A stretch of DNA of 64,000 bases from Streptomyces luomodiensis (GCF_031679605.1 NZ_CP117522.1:9114001-9178000), one strand, 5' to 3'. Shown: positions 1-9,613, counted from the first letter of the stretch. Notes: generated by a model not told the origin, from the sequence alone. Translations and numbers: made by a program.

Positions 1-1
1 C

Positions 2-1033
2 ACCACCTCGGTCGGGGCGGGGCTCGGCTACCCGATCACCGGACTGATCGCGCAACATCTCGACTACCGCGCCGGGTTCTGGTTCGCCGCGCTGTTGACG
101 GCCTCGTCCTTCACGGTGGTGGCACGGGTGGTGCCACGCGGCTCCTCGGTGCCGCACCGCCCGCTGGACACGGTCGGAGCCGTCCTGCTGTGCTCGGGTC
201 TCGCGGCCGTTCTGCTGACGCTCAGCCAGGGTACGGACTGGGGTCTGACGTCGCCCGCCACGCTGACCGGTGCGGCCGCCGGGCTGGTGCTGCTGGTGGC
301 GTGGGTGCTCCAGGCCCTGCGGGCCCGCCATCCGCTGGTGGACCTGCGCCTGGTGCGGCACCGCGCGGTGCTGGCGGCGAACGTGGCCGCGCTGCTGATG
401 GGGGTGGGGATGTACGCCGGGCTGTCCCTGGTGAACCTCTACACCCAGGTCCCCTCGGGGGCGGGCTACGGCTTCCACCTGTCGCTGACCCTCACCGGTG
501 TCGTCCTGATGCCGATCTCGCTCGGCAGCCTGCTCGCCAACCGCCTGGCCTCGGCCCTGGTCGGCAGGTTCGGGCTGTACCGCATCCTGCCGCTGGGCGC
601 GGTGCTGTGCTCGCTGGACCTGGTGGTGCTGGCGCTGTGGCGGCATGAACTCGTCGTGCTCATGGTGGGCACGTTCCTCCTGGGCGGCGGCGTGGGCGCG
701 GCCTACGCGGCGATGCCGGTGCTGATCGTGCGCAGTGTGCCGGCGGCCGAGACGGGCAGCGCCACCAGCCTCAACCAGGTGCTGCGTACGGTCGGTGGCT
801 CGGTCGGCAGCGCGGCCATCTCCGCCATCATGATCGCGTACACCCCCGCCGGGAGCTCCCTCCCGCCGGACCACGCCTACTCGGTCGCGCTCTGGGTCAC
901 CGCGGCGGTCTCCCTGCTCGGCGCGGTGGCCGCCGTGGTGATCGCGGGCCGGGGCGCGTCCGCCGCAACGCCGGAGCCGAGCGCCGTGGCCACGGGAGCG
1001 ACGCCTATCGTGGACCGGCGCCAAGGCCGCTGA
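2..1033 (+). CDS. MFS drug efflux transporter, EmrB/QacA type (5' end outside window)
   Basis: The frame is open from base 2, so the gene starts upstream of the window and only its C-terminal 343 residues are seen. They form a chain of hydrophobic segments typical of the 14-TM DHA2 (EmrB/QacA) branch of the major facilitator superfamily: an early GYPITGLIAQ stretch, then a central loop containing RARHPLVDLRL, which is a common mark of DHA2 pumps. Such proteins export drugs or toxic metabolites with protons across the cytoplasmic membrane. A TetR gene follows 24 bp downstream on the same strand, the usual pump/repressor arrangement. The substrate cannot be told. Confidence 0.85.
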   Translation, partial: TTSVGAGLGYPITGLIAQHLDYRAGFWFAALLTASSFTVVARVVPRGSSVPHRPLDTVGAVLLCSGLAAVLLTLSQGTDWGLTSPATLTGAAAGLVLLVAWVLQALRARHPLVDLRLVRHRAVLAANVAALLMGVGMYAGLSLVNLYTQVPSGAGYGFHLSLTLTGVVLMPISLGSLLANRLASALVGRFGLYRILPLGAVLCSLDLVVLALWRHELVVLMVGTFLLGGGVGAAYAAMPVLIVRSVPAAETGSATSLNQVLRTVGGSVGSAAISAIMIAYTPAGSSLPPDHAYSVALWVTAAVSLLGAVAAVVIAGRGASAATPEPSAVATGATPIVDRRQGR

Positions 1034-1057
1034 TCGGTCCGAACCTCGGGAGACCCC

Positions 1058-1651
1058 ATGCACGCTGACACCGGGACGAGCCGGAGCCGGAAGCGCGACT
1101 CGGAAGCGACCCGGGCCGCGCTCCTGGACGCGGCCCGTGAGCTGTTCGGACGACATGGCTATGAGCGGGTCACCCTGCGGGACATCGGCCAGCGGGCCGG
1201 TGTGGACGGCTCGTTGATCGCCCGGTACTTCGGCAGCAAGGCCGCGCTGCACCGCGCCGCCGTCGACGAGGACGGCCGCCAGGTCGCCGCCGAGCCGGCG
1301 GCGGATTTCGCGTCGTTCACCACCGAGGCGATCCGCCGCGTCGACCGGAGGCAGGCTCCCGGTCCGCTGGTGCAGACGCTCCTCCAGCCCGGTTCCGACC
1401 ACGCCGCACGGGTGGCCGCCGCCGAGGACATGCGGGGACGGCTGATCGGACCGCTCACCGCCCAGCTGACCGCCCAGGGCGCCGCCGACCCGGAGACGCA
1501 GGCCGAGACGCTGGTGGCGGCTCTGATGGGCGTCCTCGCCCTGCGGCCCAGCGGGCTGTTCCCGGCGTTGTCCGCCGCGGATCCGGAACAGCTGGGCCGG
1601 CTCCTGGGCCGGTTCGCGGCCGCCGCGGCGGACGAACCCCCAGCCCCCTGA
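1058..1651 (+). CDS. TetR/AcrR family transcriptional regulator
   Basis: This 197-residue protein has an N-terminal TetR DNA-binding domain: residues about 13-60 include the helix-turn-helix VTLRDIGQRAGVDGSLIARYF, close to the family pattern. The C-terminal part is a variable ligand-binding region. The ATG is preceded by GGGAG at a spacing of about 7 bp. It lies just behind the DHA2 efflux pump and is probably cotranscribed with it, so it most likely represses the pump and perhaps itself. The inducer is unknown. Length and domain order are normal for the family. Confidence 0.85.
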   Translation: MHADTGTSRSRKRDSEATRAALLDAARELFGRHGYERVTLRDIGQRAGVDGSLIARYFGSKAALHRAAVDEDGRQVAAEPAADFASFTTEAIRRVDRRQAPGPLVQTLLQPGSDHAARVAAAEDMRGRLIGPLTAQLTAQGAADPETQAETLVAALMGVLALRPSGLFPALSAADPEQLGRLLGRFAAAAADEPPAP

Positions 1652-1731
1652 TCCGGCCCGCGGTCGCCGCGGTGGACGTACCTCCCGCCACCTGATCCGG
1701 TTCGCGGTCGCGCGGCGGCCGGTCCGCCGCT

Positions 1732-1763
1732 CGCCGCGATGTCCGGTCGCCGCGATGTCCGGT
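1732..1763. repeat. Tandem duplication of a 16-bp unit
   Basis: Two identical head-to-tail copies of CGCCGCGATGTCCGGT lie between the convergent TetR and MFS genes. The second copy runs into the terminator hairpin. It looks like a local slippage duplication that also doubled one arm of that hairpin. Confidence 0.75.
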
Positions 1764-1781
1764 CGCCAGGAGCGACCGGAC
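1757..1781. terminator. Hairpin terminator between convergent genes
   Basis: Perfect 10-bp arms, GTCCGGTCGC and GCGACCGGAC, enclose a 5-nt loop. The hairpin sits between the TetR stop and the end of the oppositely oriented MFS gene, so it can serve both. No U-tract is present, which is common in Streptomyces. Confidence 0.65.
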
Positions 1782-1793
1782 CCGCCGGCTCCG

Positions 1794-3077
1794 TCAGGCG
1801 GACGTGGCGGTCGAAGCGGCGCCGGTCCGGGACTCCTGGCCGCCCGCCGGGTCCGGGGCCGGCCGCTCGCCCTCCCGCTCCTCGGGCAGCTTCAGCGTCA
1901 GGGTCAGCACGAAGGCGACCAGGTAGAGGGCGAGGAAGATCAGGGTGACTCCGCCGGCCCCGACGAGGGGGAAGAAGAGGCTGGCGATCGCCGGGCCGAC
2001 GAAGGCCGCGCCGCCCGCGCCCAGGTTGAGCAGGGCCATCGAACCGCCCTTGTTCTCGGGCGCCATCGAGGGGATGAGCGCCGAGATGGGGACGAAGCCC
2101 GCGAGGGTCGCGCCGTAGAACATGCCCGCGAGCACCGCGACCCAGTAGTAGTCCGCACCGAGCCAGGTCGGCACGAAGTACAGCGTCGTGACGCTGATCG
2201 CGCAGCCCAGCGCGCCGAAGCCCGCGATGGTCGTGCGCCAGCCGATGCGGTCGGACAGGACGCCGAAGATGAGGTTGAAGAAGATGTTCGTGCCGTAGAT
2301 GATCGCCAGCAGCTGGAGCCACTTGTCCTCGCCGAAGCCGACGTCGTCGGAGAAGATCCGCGGCAGGTACACCAGCATGCCGAACTCCGGGGCCGTGTTG
2401 ATGATCCGGACCAGGCAGCCCACCAGGACGCGCGGATGGGTCCAGATGATGGACACGGAGTTGAGCAGGCTCTCGCCGGTGGTGACCTCCGGCGGCGCCA
2501 TCCGGTCACCGCCGGGCCTCCTGCGGGCGCCGACCAGGGCGATGGCACCGCCGATGAGGATGAGGACGAGTGCGGACCACAGCGTGCCCAGGCGGCCGAA
2601 CCAGGGGATCGTCAGGCTCGACCACAGCGAGCCCAGGGTGGGCAGGCCGCCGGTGAAGGCGAAGTAGAACCATCCCACCGCGGTGCCCAGCCGGGCCTTC
2701 GGTGCCGTGTTGGTGATCCACACCAGGAAGCCGAACGCGAAGAGCGGGTAGCCGAAGCCCCGGATGCCGTAGAAGAGCAGCATCATCGGGTAGTTCTCGG
2801 TGCCCAGCGCGAAGAGCAGATAGGCGGCGTCGAAGACGGCCCAGATGGCCAGGCCCGTCCACATCACCCGGCGTGGCCCCCACACCTGGCAGAGGGCTCC
2901 GGAGAACCAGGACGCCAGCATGACGGCGATGCCGTACACCGTGATGACATAACCGGCTCTGACGTCCGTTGACGCCCCGTGGTCGGCCATGTACGGGGCG
3001 ATGAAGCCGGATTCGACTCCATCGCCGATCATGAACAGCAGCACGCCCACATAGCCCAGGATCAAGGGTTTCGGCAT
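1794..3077 (-). CDS. MFS sugar/polyol transporter, RbtT/DalT/CsbX-like
   Basis: A 427-residue, 12-TM type MFS permease. The N-terminus (MPKPLILGYVGVLLFMIGDG) and overall length match the RbtT/DalT/CsbX group, which includes ribitol and arabitol permeases. The ATG at 3077 is chosen because GGAGGT lies 4 bp before it; an in-frame GTG 12 bp upstream overlaps that ribosome-binding site. The gene lies beside a DeoR repressor and a polyol/ketose kinase operon, which suggests that it imports the substrate of that pathway. The C-terminal tail after about residue 405 is hydrophilic and low in complexity. The exact substrate is inferred, not shown. Confidence 0.8.
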   Translation of the reverse strand: MPKPLILGYVGVLLFMIGDGVESGFIAPYMADHGASTDVRAGYVITVYGIAVMLASWFSGALCQVWGPRRVMWTGLAIWAVFDAAYLLFALGTENYPMMLLFYGIRGFGYPLFAFGFLVWITNTAPKARLGTAVGWFYFAFTGGLPTLGSLWSSLTIPWFGRLGTLWSALVLILIGGAIALVGARRRPGGDRMAPPEVTTGESLLNSVSIIWTHPRVLVGCLVRIINTAPEFGMLVYLPRIFSDDVGFGEDKWLQLLAIIYGTNIFFNLIFGVLSDRIGWRTTIAGFGALGCAISVTTLYFVPTWLGADYYWVAVLAGMFYGATLAGFVPISALIPSMAPENKGGSMALLNLGAGGAAFVGPAIASLFFPLVGAGGVTLIFLALYLVAFVLTLTLKLPEEREGERPAPDPAGGQESRTGAASTATSA

Positions 3078-3227
3078 CGCTACCTCCACTCTGAGGTGAT
3101 GACGTAGTACGACCGCAGATACTCAAGCGAGCCGAGAGAAATATCAAGGGGCTTGGTAAAAATAACGAGATCCGGTGCTAACTGCTCCGGGCCGCCCGGT
3201 GTCTGCGGACCGCTCCGTCCCGATGAC

Positions 3228-4034
3228 CTACTCCGCCCCGTCGGCCTGCTCGGTCTCGATGACCCGGACATCGGTCAGCTCGCGCATCTCCCGTACCAGC
3301 TCCTCGTCCACCGGGCCGGTCAGCAGGACGTGGTCGAAGGAGTCCACGCTCTCCAGCCGGTGCAGGGCGCGACGGCCCACCTTGCTGTGGTCCATGAGCA
3401 GCACGCTCTTCGCGCCCGCCTGCCGGGTCGCCCGCTTGATGCTGACGATCTCCTGTTCCTGGTGGAAGGTCATGCCCGCGGTCATCGCGGAGGTGGACAG
3501 CACGCTCATATCGACCGAGATGCCGCTGATCATGTCCATCGCCGGCAGGCCGATCCACGAGTCGTGGGTGCGCGAGTACTCGCCGCCCACGCAGATCAGC
3601 CGGATGCCCTCGACCCCTCTGAGCTCCTCCGCGATCAGGCGGTAGTTGGTCACCACGGTCAGCGGCCCCACGTCGGGCAACAGCCGGGCCAGGGCCAGTG
3701 CCGAGGTCGAGTCGTCCAGCATCACCGACATCCCCGGCGCGAGGAACGGCAGGGCGGCGCGGGCCAGCGCCCGCTTCTCGTCGGCGTGCGCGTGCAGCCG
3801 GAAGTCCGAGCTGGACTCGAAGACCATCGAGGGCTGCGCGGAGACGCCACCGTGGTACTTGCGCAGGATGCCGCGGTCCGCCAGCTCGGCGATGTCCCGG
3901 TGGACGGTCATCACGCTGACGCCGGTCAGCTCGGCCAGTTCGGCCACGGTGGCGTCCCCCCGGGCCAGAACGTGGTCGACGATCAGTTGGTGCCGCTGCT
4001 GCCGCGCGCCGCGCGAGGACGGGAGAGTAGTCAT
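3228..4034 (-). CDS. DeoR/GlpR family transcriptional repressor
   Basis: This 268-residue protein begins with a DeoR-type helix-turn-helix (residues about 10-60, including VAELAELTGVSVMTVHRDI and the RKYHGG wing). A DeoRC sensor domain of the phosphosugar-isomerase fold follows, with GGEYS and MDHSKVGRRAL motifs. Members usually sense phosphorylated sugars. The ATG at 4034 has GGAGAC just upstream and is preferred over a longer in-frame extension. It is divergent from the HAD/kinase operon and next to the MFS gene, so it probably represses both. The shared region holds a palindrome near 4088-4110. Confidence 0.88.
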   Translation of the reverse strand: MTTLPSSRGARQQRHQLIVDHVLARGDATVAELAELTGVSVMTVHRDIAELADRGILRKYHGGVSAQPSMVFESSSDFRLHAHADEKRALARAALPFLAPGMSVMLDDSTSALALARLLPDVGPLTVVTNYRLIAEELRGVEGIRLICVGGEYSRTHDSWIGLPAMDMISGISVDMSVLSTSAMTAGMTFHQEQEIVSIKRATRQAGAKSVLLMDHSKVGRRALHRLESVDSFDHVLLTGPVDEELVREMRELTDVRVIETEQADGAE

Positions 4035-4056
4035 GTCTCCATCCTGCCGTGTCAAT

Positions 4057-4110
4057 TTCTCACAGAGAACCAGTGACAACTCACGCAGTGACTGTTAATT
4101 TCACTGTCAC
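4057..4110. promoter_or_regulatory. Divergent control region with candidate DeoR operator
   Basis: Between the DeoR gene and the HAD operon lies an imperfect 23-bp palindrome (4088-4110) with outer arms GTGAC and GTCAC and 9 of 11 base pairs matching. A CAGTGAC half-site copy occurs at 4071-4077 and again at 4086-4092. A second small inverted repeat, TTCTC-ACA-GAGAA, is at 4057-4069. The position suits an autoregulated repressor. Promoter elements are not clear. Confidence 0.45.
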
Positions 4111-4169
4111 GGACACCGCCCGGTGCTCCGGCCAGCCAGAGTTCATCAGCGAGGAGATCAGGGGTACGC

Positions 4170-4838
4170 ATGGCCGACGCAGTGGTCTTCGACATGGACG
4201 GCGTACTGGTGGAGAGCGAGCACCTGTGGGAGGAGCTGTGGGCCGCGTACGCCGCGGCACGCGGCCGCGCATGGGGCCCCGACCAGACCCGCGACGTCCA
4301 GGGCATGAGCGCCCCCGAGTGGGCCGCCTACCTCACCCGGTTCTGCGGGGCGGGTGACCCGGCCGAGGACACCGAACGGGTCGTCGTCGACGGTATGGTC
4401 CAGGCGCTGGCGGACGGCCGCATCGGCCTGCTGCCCGGCGCCCGCGAGATGATCACCGCCGCCGCCGAACTCGCACCCGTCGCGCTCGCCTCCTCCGCAC
4501 CGCGCCGGGTCATCGACGCCGTCCTCGTCCATCATGGTGTCGACCACCACTTCAAGGCGACGGTCTCCAGCGCCGAAGTGGAGCGCGGAAAGCCGAGCCC
4601 GGACGTCTATCTGGCCGCCGCACGCGCGCTCGGCGTGGCCCCGGAGCGCTGCCTGGCGGTGGAGGACTCCAGCAACGGACTGCGCGCCGCCGCGGCCGCC
4701 GGAATGACCGTCGTGGCCATCCCCAATCCGCAGTACCCACCCGCCGAGGACGCCCTCGCGGCCGCATCCTTCCGCTCTCCGGACCATCATGCCGTACGCG
4801 ACTTCCTGCTCAGCAGGCTCCAGACCCGAGGGGAGTGA
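4170..4838 (+). CDS. HAD-superfamily phosphatase (beta-phosphoglucomutase-like)
   Basis: A 222-residue HAD hydrolase with all four motifs: DMDG with nucleophile Asp8 and acid/base Asp10, Ser109 in ASSAPRR, Lys141 in GKPSPDVY, and Glu165-Asp166 in VEDSSNG. The alpha-helical cap after motif I places it in subfamily I with the beta-phosphoglucomutase/phosphatase group. AGGGG precedes the ATG. It is the first gene of a five-gene operon for ketose or polyol metabolism, so it probably dephosphorylates or isomerises a short sugar phosphate, or removes a dead-end product. Which of these cannot be decided from sequence. Confidence 0.82.
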   Translation: MADAVVFDMDGVLVESEHLWEELWAAYAAARGRAWGPDQTRDVQGMSAPEWAAYLTRFCGAGDPAEDTERVVVDGMVQALADGRIGLLPGAREMITAAAELAPVALASSAPRRVIDAVLVHHGVDHHFKATVSSAEVERGKPSPDVYLAAARALGVAPERCLAVEDSSNGLRAAAAAGMTVVAIPNPQYPPAEDALAAASFRSPDHHAVRDFLLSRLQTRGE

Positions 4839-4843
4839 CCGAC

Positions 4844-5914
4844 ATGACAACGGTCCTGGTATCCGGCGACGACTTCATCGCCCCTGAACTGTTCTCCGCC
4901 GCCCTGAGCGAGAGCCTGCCCTCCGCCGGGCTGAGCTTCCGCACGATGCGCACCCGCTGGCCGAACGAGCCCTTCGGGCCGGTGGGGGCCGACGCGCAGG
5001 GCAACGGCGGCGTCAAGGAGGCCAGCGGCACCGAGGAGCAGCTGCTGGAGGCGCTCGGGGACGCGAGTGTCGCGCTCACCCAGATGGCCCCGTTCACCTC
5101 CCGGGTCATCCGGGAGTCGCCCCAGCTGAAGTTCATCGGCGTGGCCCGCGGCGGCCCGGTCAACGTGGACCTGGCCGCCGCCACCGCCGCCGGGATACCC
5201 GTCACCTTCACGCCGGGCCGCAACGCCGCCGCCGCGGCCGAATTCGCCATCGGCCTGATCCTCGCCGCCATGCGCCGCATCACCTTCTCCGACGCTGCCC
5301 TCAAGGACGGCATCTGGCGCGGCGACTACTACGCCTACGAGAACGCTGGGCTGGAACTCGACGGCGCCACCGTCGGCCTCGTCGGCTACGGAGCCATTGG
5401 CGCGATCGTCGCCCGGGTGCTGCGCGCCTTCGGCTCACACGTCCTGGTGGCCGATCCGTACGCCGACCCGGCACGGGCCCAGGCCGACGGTGTCGAGCTC
5501 ACCGCCCTGGAGGACCTGCTGCGCCGCAGCTCGGTGGTGAGCCTGCACGCCCGGGTCACCCCCGAGACACGGCATCTGATCAACGCCGACAACCTCGCGC
5601 TGCTGCCCGAGGGCGCCGTCCTGGTCAACTCGGCCCGCGGGGAACTGCTCGACTACGCCCCGCTGCCCGGTCTGCTGGAGTCCGGCCGGCTGGGCGCGCT
5701 CGCCCTCGACGTCTACGACATCGAGCCGCCCCCGGCCGACTGGCCGCTGCACAAGGCCCCCAACGTGATCACCACGCCCCATCTGGCCGGCGCCACCCGG
5801 CAGACCGCCGACCGGGCCGCCCTGATCACCGCTGCCGAGGCCGCCCGCTTCCTGCGCGGCGAACCGCTGCGGCACGTGGCCAATCCGGAGGTGCTGACCG
5901 GGGGCCGGCCATGA
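4844..5914 (+). CDS. D-2-hydroxyacid dehydrogenase (phosphoglycerate dehydrogenase-like)
   Basis: 356 residues. The NAD-binding domain has GLVGYGAIG (about 178-186). The catalytic set is Arg265 (NSARGE), Glu294 (YDIEP) and His313 (TPHLAG), as in D-3-phosphoglycerate dehydrogenase relatives. The ATG at 4844 is preferred over a GTG at 4835, because that GTG lies inside the AGGGGAG ribosome-binding site and overlaps the preceding stop. The gene overlaps the FGGY kinase by 4 bp. A member of this family in a polyol operon suggests an aldonate or keto-acid branch of the pathway. Serine biosynthesis is unlikely given the neighbours. Confidence 0.82.
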   Translation: MTTVLVSGDDFIAPELFSAALSESLPSAGLSFRTMRTRWPNEPFGPVGADAQGNGGVKEASGTEEQLLEALGDASVALTQMAPFTSRVIRESPQLKFIGVARGGPVNVDLAAATAAGIPVTFTPGRNAAAAAEFAIGLILAAMRRITFSDAALKDGIWRGDYYAYENAGLELDGATVGLVGYGAIGAIVARVLRAFGSHVLVADPYADPARAQADGVELTALEDLLRRSSVVSLHARVTPETRHLINADNLALLPEGAVLVNSARGELLDYAPLPGLLESGRLGALALDVYDIEPPPADWPLHKAPNVITTPHLAGATRQTADRAALITAAEAARFLRGEPLRHVANPEVLTGGRP

Positions 5915-7371
5915 TCGTCGGGGTCGACATCGGTACCTCGGTCACCAAGGCGCAGCTGATCTCCCGCGACGGCCGGACCACCCCCGTGCACGAGGCCCGC
6001 AGCACCGTCTACACCCTGCCCGGACACCGCGTCGAACAGGACCTGGACGAGGTCGTGGGCACCGTGGAGACCGTCGTACGGGCGGCCCTGTCCGACACCG
6101 CGCAGCTGGGCGACGAACCGGTCGAGGCGCTGGCCCTGACCGGGCAGGGCGACGGCCTGTGGCTGCGCGACGCGGGCGGCGCCCCCGTCGGCCGCGCCCT
6201 GTCCTGGATGGACGGCCGGGCCGCGGACCGGCTCGACCGGTGGACCGCCGACGGCACCCTGCGCGCCCTGCACCGGCGCACCGGCGTCGGCCTGTTCCCC
6301 GGCTCGGCGGCCCCCCTGCTGGCCCATCTGGCCGAACACGAGCCGGAGCGGCTGGCGGCGGCCCACGTCGCCGGATACTGCGTGGACGCCGTCGTGCAGC
6401 GGCTGACCGGCGCCGTGACCGTCGACGCCTCCGACGCCTCGCAGCCGTTCCTCGACGTCGCCACCCGCACCTACGACGAGACCGCGCTCGAGCTGTGCGG
6501 ACTGTCCGCCCACCGCCGGCTGCTGCCGGACCCCGCGCCGCCCGGCACCCTGCACCGGCTGCTGCCCGACGCCGCCCGGCGGGTGGGCCTGCCCGCGGGA
6601 CTGCCGGTCTCCGCCGGCCCGTTCGACATACCGGCCTGCGCCTTCGGCTCGGGGATCGCCGAACCGGGCGAGGGCAACCTCATCATCGGCACCACCCTCG
6701 CCGCCCAGGTCCTGGACAGCGAGCCGCGTCCGGCCGCCACCGACGACCCGGCCGGGATGGTGCTGGCGACCCCGTACGAGAACCGGTACCTGCGGGTCAT
6801 GCCCGCCATGATCGGCACCGCGGGCCTGGACTGGCTGCTGAAACTCCTCGACGTGAAGATCGAGGCGCTGGACGCGCTGCTCGTCCAGTCCCCGCCCGGC
6901 GCCTCGGGCGTCACCGCGCTGCCGTTCCTGTCCACCAGCGGCGAACGGGCCCCGTTCGTCGACCCGCGGGCCCGTGGCCGGTTCGACGGCCTGTCCCCGC
7001 TGGCCGGCCGCGCCGACCTGGTACGGGCCCTGTGCGAGGCCGTCGCCTACTCGGCCCGGCACTGCATGGACACCCTCGGCTTCTCCGGCACCGTCACCGC
7101 GTGCGGCGGCGGCGCGCGCTCCGGGGAGTGGGCGCGCATCTTCGCCGGTGTCCTCGGGGGCAGCCTGGAGGTCTGCGACGACGCCGTGGGCATCCGCGGC
7201 GCCGCCCACGTCGCCTGGAGCTCCCTGGGCACGCCGGTCGACGCCGACGCCTGGCGCGCCCGCCTCCGCACCGTCACCGCCGAGCGCGCTCTGATCGACC
7301 ACTACGCCGAGGGCTACGCCGCCTACCGCCGGGCCCTCGACACCGCACGCGAAGGCTGGAGCACCCGATGA
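5911..7371 (+). CDS. FGGY-family carbohydrate kinase (xylulokinase/erythritol kinase-like)
   Basis: 486 residues with the actin-like ATPase fold. The N-terminal phosphate loop is [10 protein letters not shown] (6-15), a catalytic-type Asp is near 239 ([13 protein letters not shown]), GTTLAAQ starts at about 260, and the C-terminal adenosine motif is [15 protein letters not shown] enzymes phosphorylate sugars or polyols with ATP in the cytoplasm. It shares ATGA overlaps with both neighbours, so translation is coupled. With DhaKL and RpiB-like genes next to it, erythritol, xylulose or a related short polyol is a reasonable substrate; this is inference. Confidence 0.85.
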   Translation: MIVGVDIGTSVTKAQLISRDGRTTPVHEARSTVYTLPGHRVEQDLDEVVGTVETVVRAALSDTAQLGDEPVEALALTGQGDGLWLRDAGGAPVGRALSWMDGRAADRLDRWTADGTLRALHRRTGVGLFPGSAAPLLAHLAEHEPERLAAAHVAGYCVDAVVQRLTGAVTVDASDASQPFLDVATRTYDETALELCGLSAHRRLLPDPAPPGTLHRLLPDAARRVGLPAGLPVSAGPFDIPACAFGSGIAEPGEGNLIIGTTLAAQVLDSEPRPAATDDPAGMVLATPYENRYLRVMPAMIGTAGLDWLLKLLDVKIEALDALLVQSPPGASGVTALPFLSTSGERAPFVDPRARGRFDGLSPLAGRADLVRALCEAVAYSARHCMDTLGFSGTVTACGGGARSGEWARIFAGVLGGSLEVCDDAVGIRGAAHVAWSSLGTPVDADAWRARLRTVTAERALIDHYAEGYAAYRRALDTAREGWSTR

Positions 7372-9113
7372 CCAGGCTCTTCAACGACCCCGCCCGCTTC
7401 ACCGACGACATGATCGCGGGATTCGCCGCCGCCCATCCCGAGCACGTACGGGCCGTGCCCGGCGGAGTGGTGCGCGCCCGCCCCACCCGCGCCGGGAAGG
7501 TGGCCGTCCTCACCGGCGGCGGCTCCGGCCACTATCCCGCCTTCTGCGGTGTCGTCGGCCCCGGCTTCGCCGACGGCTCGGTCATCGGCAACGTCTTCAC
7601 CTCCCCGTCGGCCGCCCATGCCCGCTCGGTGGCCGAGGCGGCGGAGGCGGGCGGCGGTGTCCTCTTCCTCTTCGGCAACTACGCCGGGGACGTGATCAAC
7701 TTCGGCCTCGCGGCACGGCAGTTGGAGGGCGACGGGATTCCCGCCCGCTGCTTCGCCGTCACCGACGACATCGCCTCCGCCCCCGCCGACCAGACCGCGC
7801 GGCGCCGGGGCATCGCGGGCGGCTTCGTCGTCTTCAAGACCGCCTCGGCGGCGGCCGAGGAAGGCGCCTGCCTGGACGAGGTCGTCCGCGTAGCCGAGCA
7901 CACCAACGCCCGTACCCGCACCCTCGGCGTGGCCTTCGACGGCTGCACCCTGCCGGGCGCCGACGCGCCCCTGTTCACCGTCCCCGAGGGCCGCCTGGGC
8001 CTGGGCCTGGGCATCCACGGCGAACCGGGGGTCAGCGAGGACACCCTGGGCACCGCGGAGGACCTGGCCCGCGCCCTGGTGACGGGGCTGCTGGCGGACC
8101 GGCCCGACGGCACGGACGGCGACGGGCGGGTCGCCGTCGTCCTCAACGGCCTGGGCGCCACCAAGTACGAGGAGCTGTACGTGCTGTGGGGCGCCGTGGC
8201 CCGGCTGCTGGACGAGGCGGGGCTCACCCCCGTACGCCCCGAGGTCGGCGAACTCGTCACCAGCCTCGACATGGCCGGCTGCTCCCTGACCCTGAGCTGG
8301 CTGGACGACGAGCTGGAACGCCTGTGGCTGGCACCGGCCGACACCCCGGCCTTCTCCCGGACGCCACTGTCGGAACCCCCGGTGGACACCGCCGCCGCAC
8401 GGCCCGCCGCGGCCCGGCGCCGCCCGGACCGGTCCGCCGCCACGGCGACGGGCGCGGCGGTCGAGGTGGCGGAGCTGGCCGTGAGCGCACTGCGCGCCGC
8501 ACGCGACGTGCTGCACCGGGACGCGGAGGCCCTGGGCCGGCTGGACGCGGTGGCGGGCGACGGCGATCACGGCCGTGGCATGTGCAAGGGCGTCGACGCG
8601 GCCCTGGCGGCCGCCGAGAAGGCGCACGCCGACCGGCTCGCCCCGGCGGCGGTGCTGGCCGCAGCCGGCGACGCCTGGGCCGCGGAGGCCGGGGGCACCT
8701 CGGGCGCGCTGTGGGGGGCCGCGCTGCGCGCCGTCGGCGCCGTCCTGCCCGCCGACCGGGCGCCGGAACGCACGGAGTTGGCGTCCGCCGCCGAGGAGGC
8801 GCTCACCGCCGTCACCTCGCTCGGCGGAGCCGAAGTGGGCGACAAGACCCTGGTCGACGCGCTCGCTCCGTTCGCCACGGCGTTCGCCGAACGGCTGCGG
8901 ACCGGGGTCCCGGTGGCGAAGGCGTACGCCTCCGCGGCCGCCGAAGCCCGCGCCGCCGCCGAGAACACCGCCGGCCTGCGCCCTCGCCTCGGCCGCGCCC
9001 GCCCGCTCGCCGACCGCAGCGTGGGCACCCCCGACCCCGGAGCCACCTCACTCGCCGCGGTACTGACCGCGGTGGCCACCCTCGGCGCGACGATAGGAAA
9101 CGACCTGGTATGA
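7368..9113 (+). CDS. Dihydroxyacetone/erythrulose kinase, DhaK-DhaL fusion
   Basis: This 581-residue fusion joins a DhaK domain (about 1-330) to a DhaL ATP-binding domain (about 370-578) through a proline/alanine/arginine-rich linker. DhaK shows [10 protein letters not shown] and GIHGEPG. His217 in the latter matches the histidine that binds the ketone substrate covalently. DhaL shows [12 protein letters not shown] with the Mg-ATP aspartates. Such ATP-dependent fusions phosphorylate dihydroxyacetone, and in mycobacteria related enzymes act on erythrulose. The adjacent RpiB-type isomerase favours a tetrulose such as erythrulose. ATGA overlaps connect it with both neighbours. Confidence 0.88.
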   Translation: MTRLFNDPARFTDDMIAGFAAAHPEHVRAVPGGVVRARPTRAGKVAVLTGGGSGHYPAFCGVVGPGFADGSVIGNVFTSPSAAHARSVAEAAEAGGGVLFLFGNYAGDVINFGLAARQLEGDGIPARCFAVTDDIASAPADQTARRRGIAGGFVVFKTASAAAEEGACLDEVVRVAEHTNARTRTLGVAFDGCTLPGADAPLFTVPEGRLGLGLGIHGEPGVSEDTLGTAEDLARALVTGLLADRPDGTDGDGRVAVVLNGLGATKYEELYVLWGAVARLLDEAGLTPVRPEVGELVTSLDMAGCSLTLSWLDDELERLWLAPADTPAFSRTPLSEPPVDTAAARPAAARRRPDRSAATATGAAVEVAELAVSALRAARDVLHRDAEALGRLDAVAGDGDHGRGMCKGVDAALAAAEKAHADRLAPAAVLAAAGDAWAAEAGGTSGALWGAALRAVGAVLPADRAPERTELASAAEEALTAVTSLGGAEVGDKTLVDALAPFATAFAERLRTGVPVAKAYASAAAEARAAAENTAGLRPRLGRARPLADRSVGTPDPGATSLAAVLTAVATLGATIGNDLV

Positions 9114-9574
9114 CCACCACGCACGCCTTCCGGATCGTCGTCGGCTGCGACGACGCCGGCTACGACTACAAGGAAGTCCTCAAGCGGGATCTGGCGGCCG
9201 ACCCGAGGGTCGCCGAGGTCATCGACGTCGGGGTGGGCAGCGACGAGCACACCGCCTATCCGCATGTGGCCGTGGAAGCGGCCCGCCGCGTCGCCGAAGG
9301 CGCCGCCGACCGCGCCCTCCTGGTGTGCGGCACCGGCCTGGGGGTGGCCATCAGCGCCAACAAGGTCCCCGGCATCCGCGCGGTCACCGCCCACGACAGC
9401 TATTCGGTGCGCCGCTCGGTCCTCAGCAACAACGCCCAGGTGCTCTGCTTCGGCCAGCGTGTCATCGGCCTGGAACTCGCCCGTGCGCTCGTCGACGACT
9501 GGCTCGCGCACACCTTCGACGAGACCTCCCCGTCGGCGGAGAAGGTCGCCGCCATCCGGAGCTACGAGGGCTGA
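9110..9574 (+). CDS. RpiB/LacAB-family sugar-phosphate isomerase
   Basis: 154 residues of the RpiB/LacA/LacB fold. Diagnostic features are [11 protein letters not shown] at the N-terminus, the catalytic-type Cys73 in [16 protein letters not shown], His95 in [11 protein letters not shown], and [15 protein letters not shown]. It is the last gene of the operon and overlaps the kinase by 4 bp; a strong hairpin follows. Family members interconvert aldose and ketose 5- or 6-phosphates. In tetritol pathways of actinobacteria a relative isomerises erythrulose 4-phosphate to erythrose 4-phosphate, which would feed central metabolism here. The tetrose assignment is an inference from the DhaKL neighbour. 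Confidence 0.87.
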   Translation: MTTTHAFRIVVGCDDAGYDYKEVLKRDLAADPRVAEVIDVGVGSDEHTAYPHVAVEAARRVAEGAADRALLVCGTGLGVAISANKVPGIRAVTAHDSYSVRRSVLSNNAQVLCFGQRVIGLELARALVDDWLAHTFDETSPSAEKVAAIRSYEG

Positions 9575-9613
9575 CGCCGGGCGTCCCCGCCTCGGCGGCC
9601 CCGGGCCGCACAC

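Noticed and set aside
3078..3089. A GTG start 12 bp upstream for the CsbX-like transporter
   Set aside because: It overlaps the GGAGGT site that serves the ATG at 3077.
5713..7302. A long open frame on the minus strand opposite the FGGY kinase gene
   Set aside because: It is the antisense shadow of a high-GC gene. Its translation is Gly/Arg/Val/Gln-rich with no family resemblance, and the plus-strand kinase has all its motifs.
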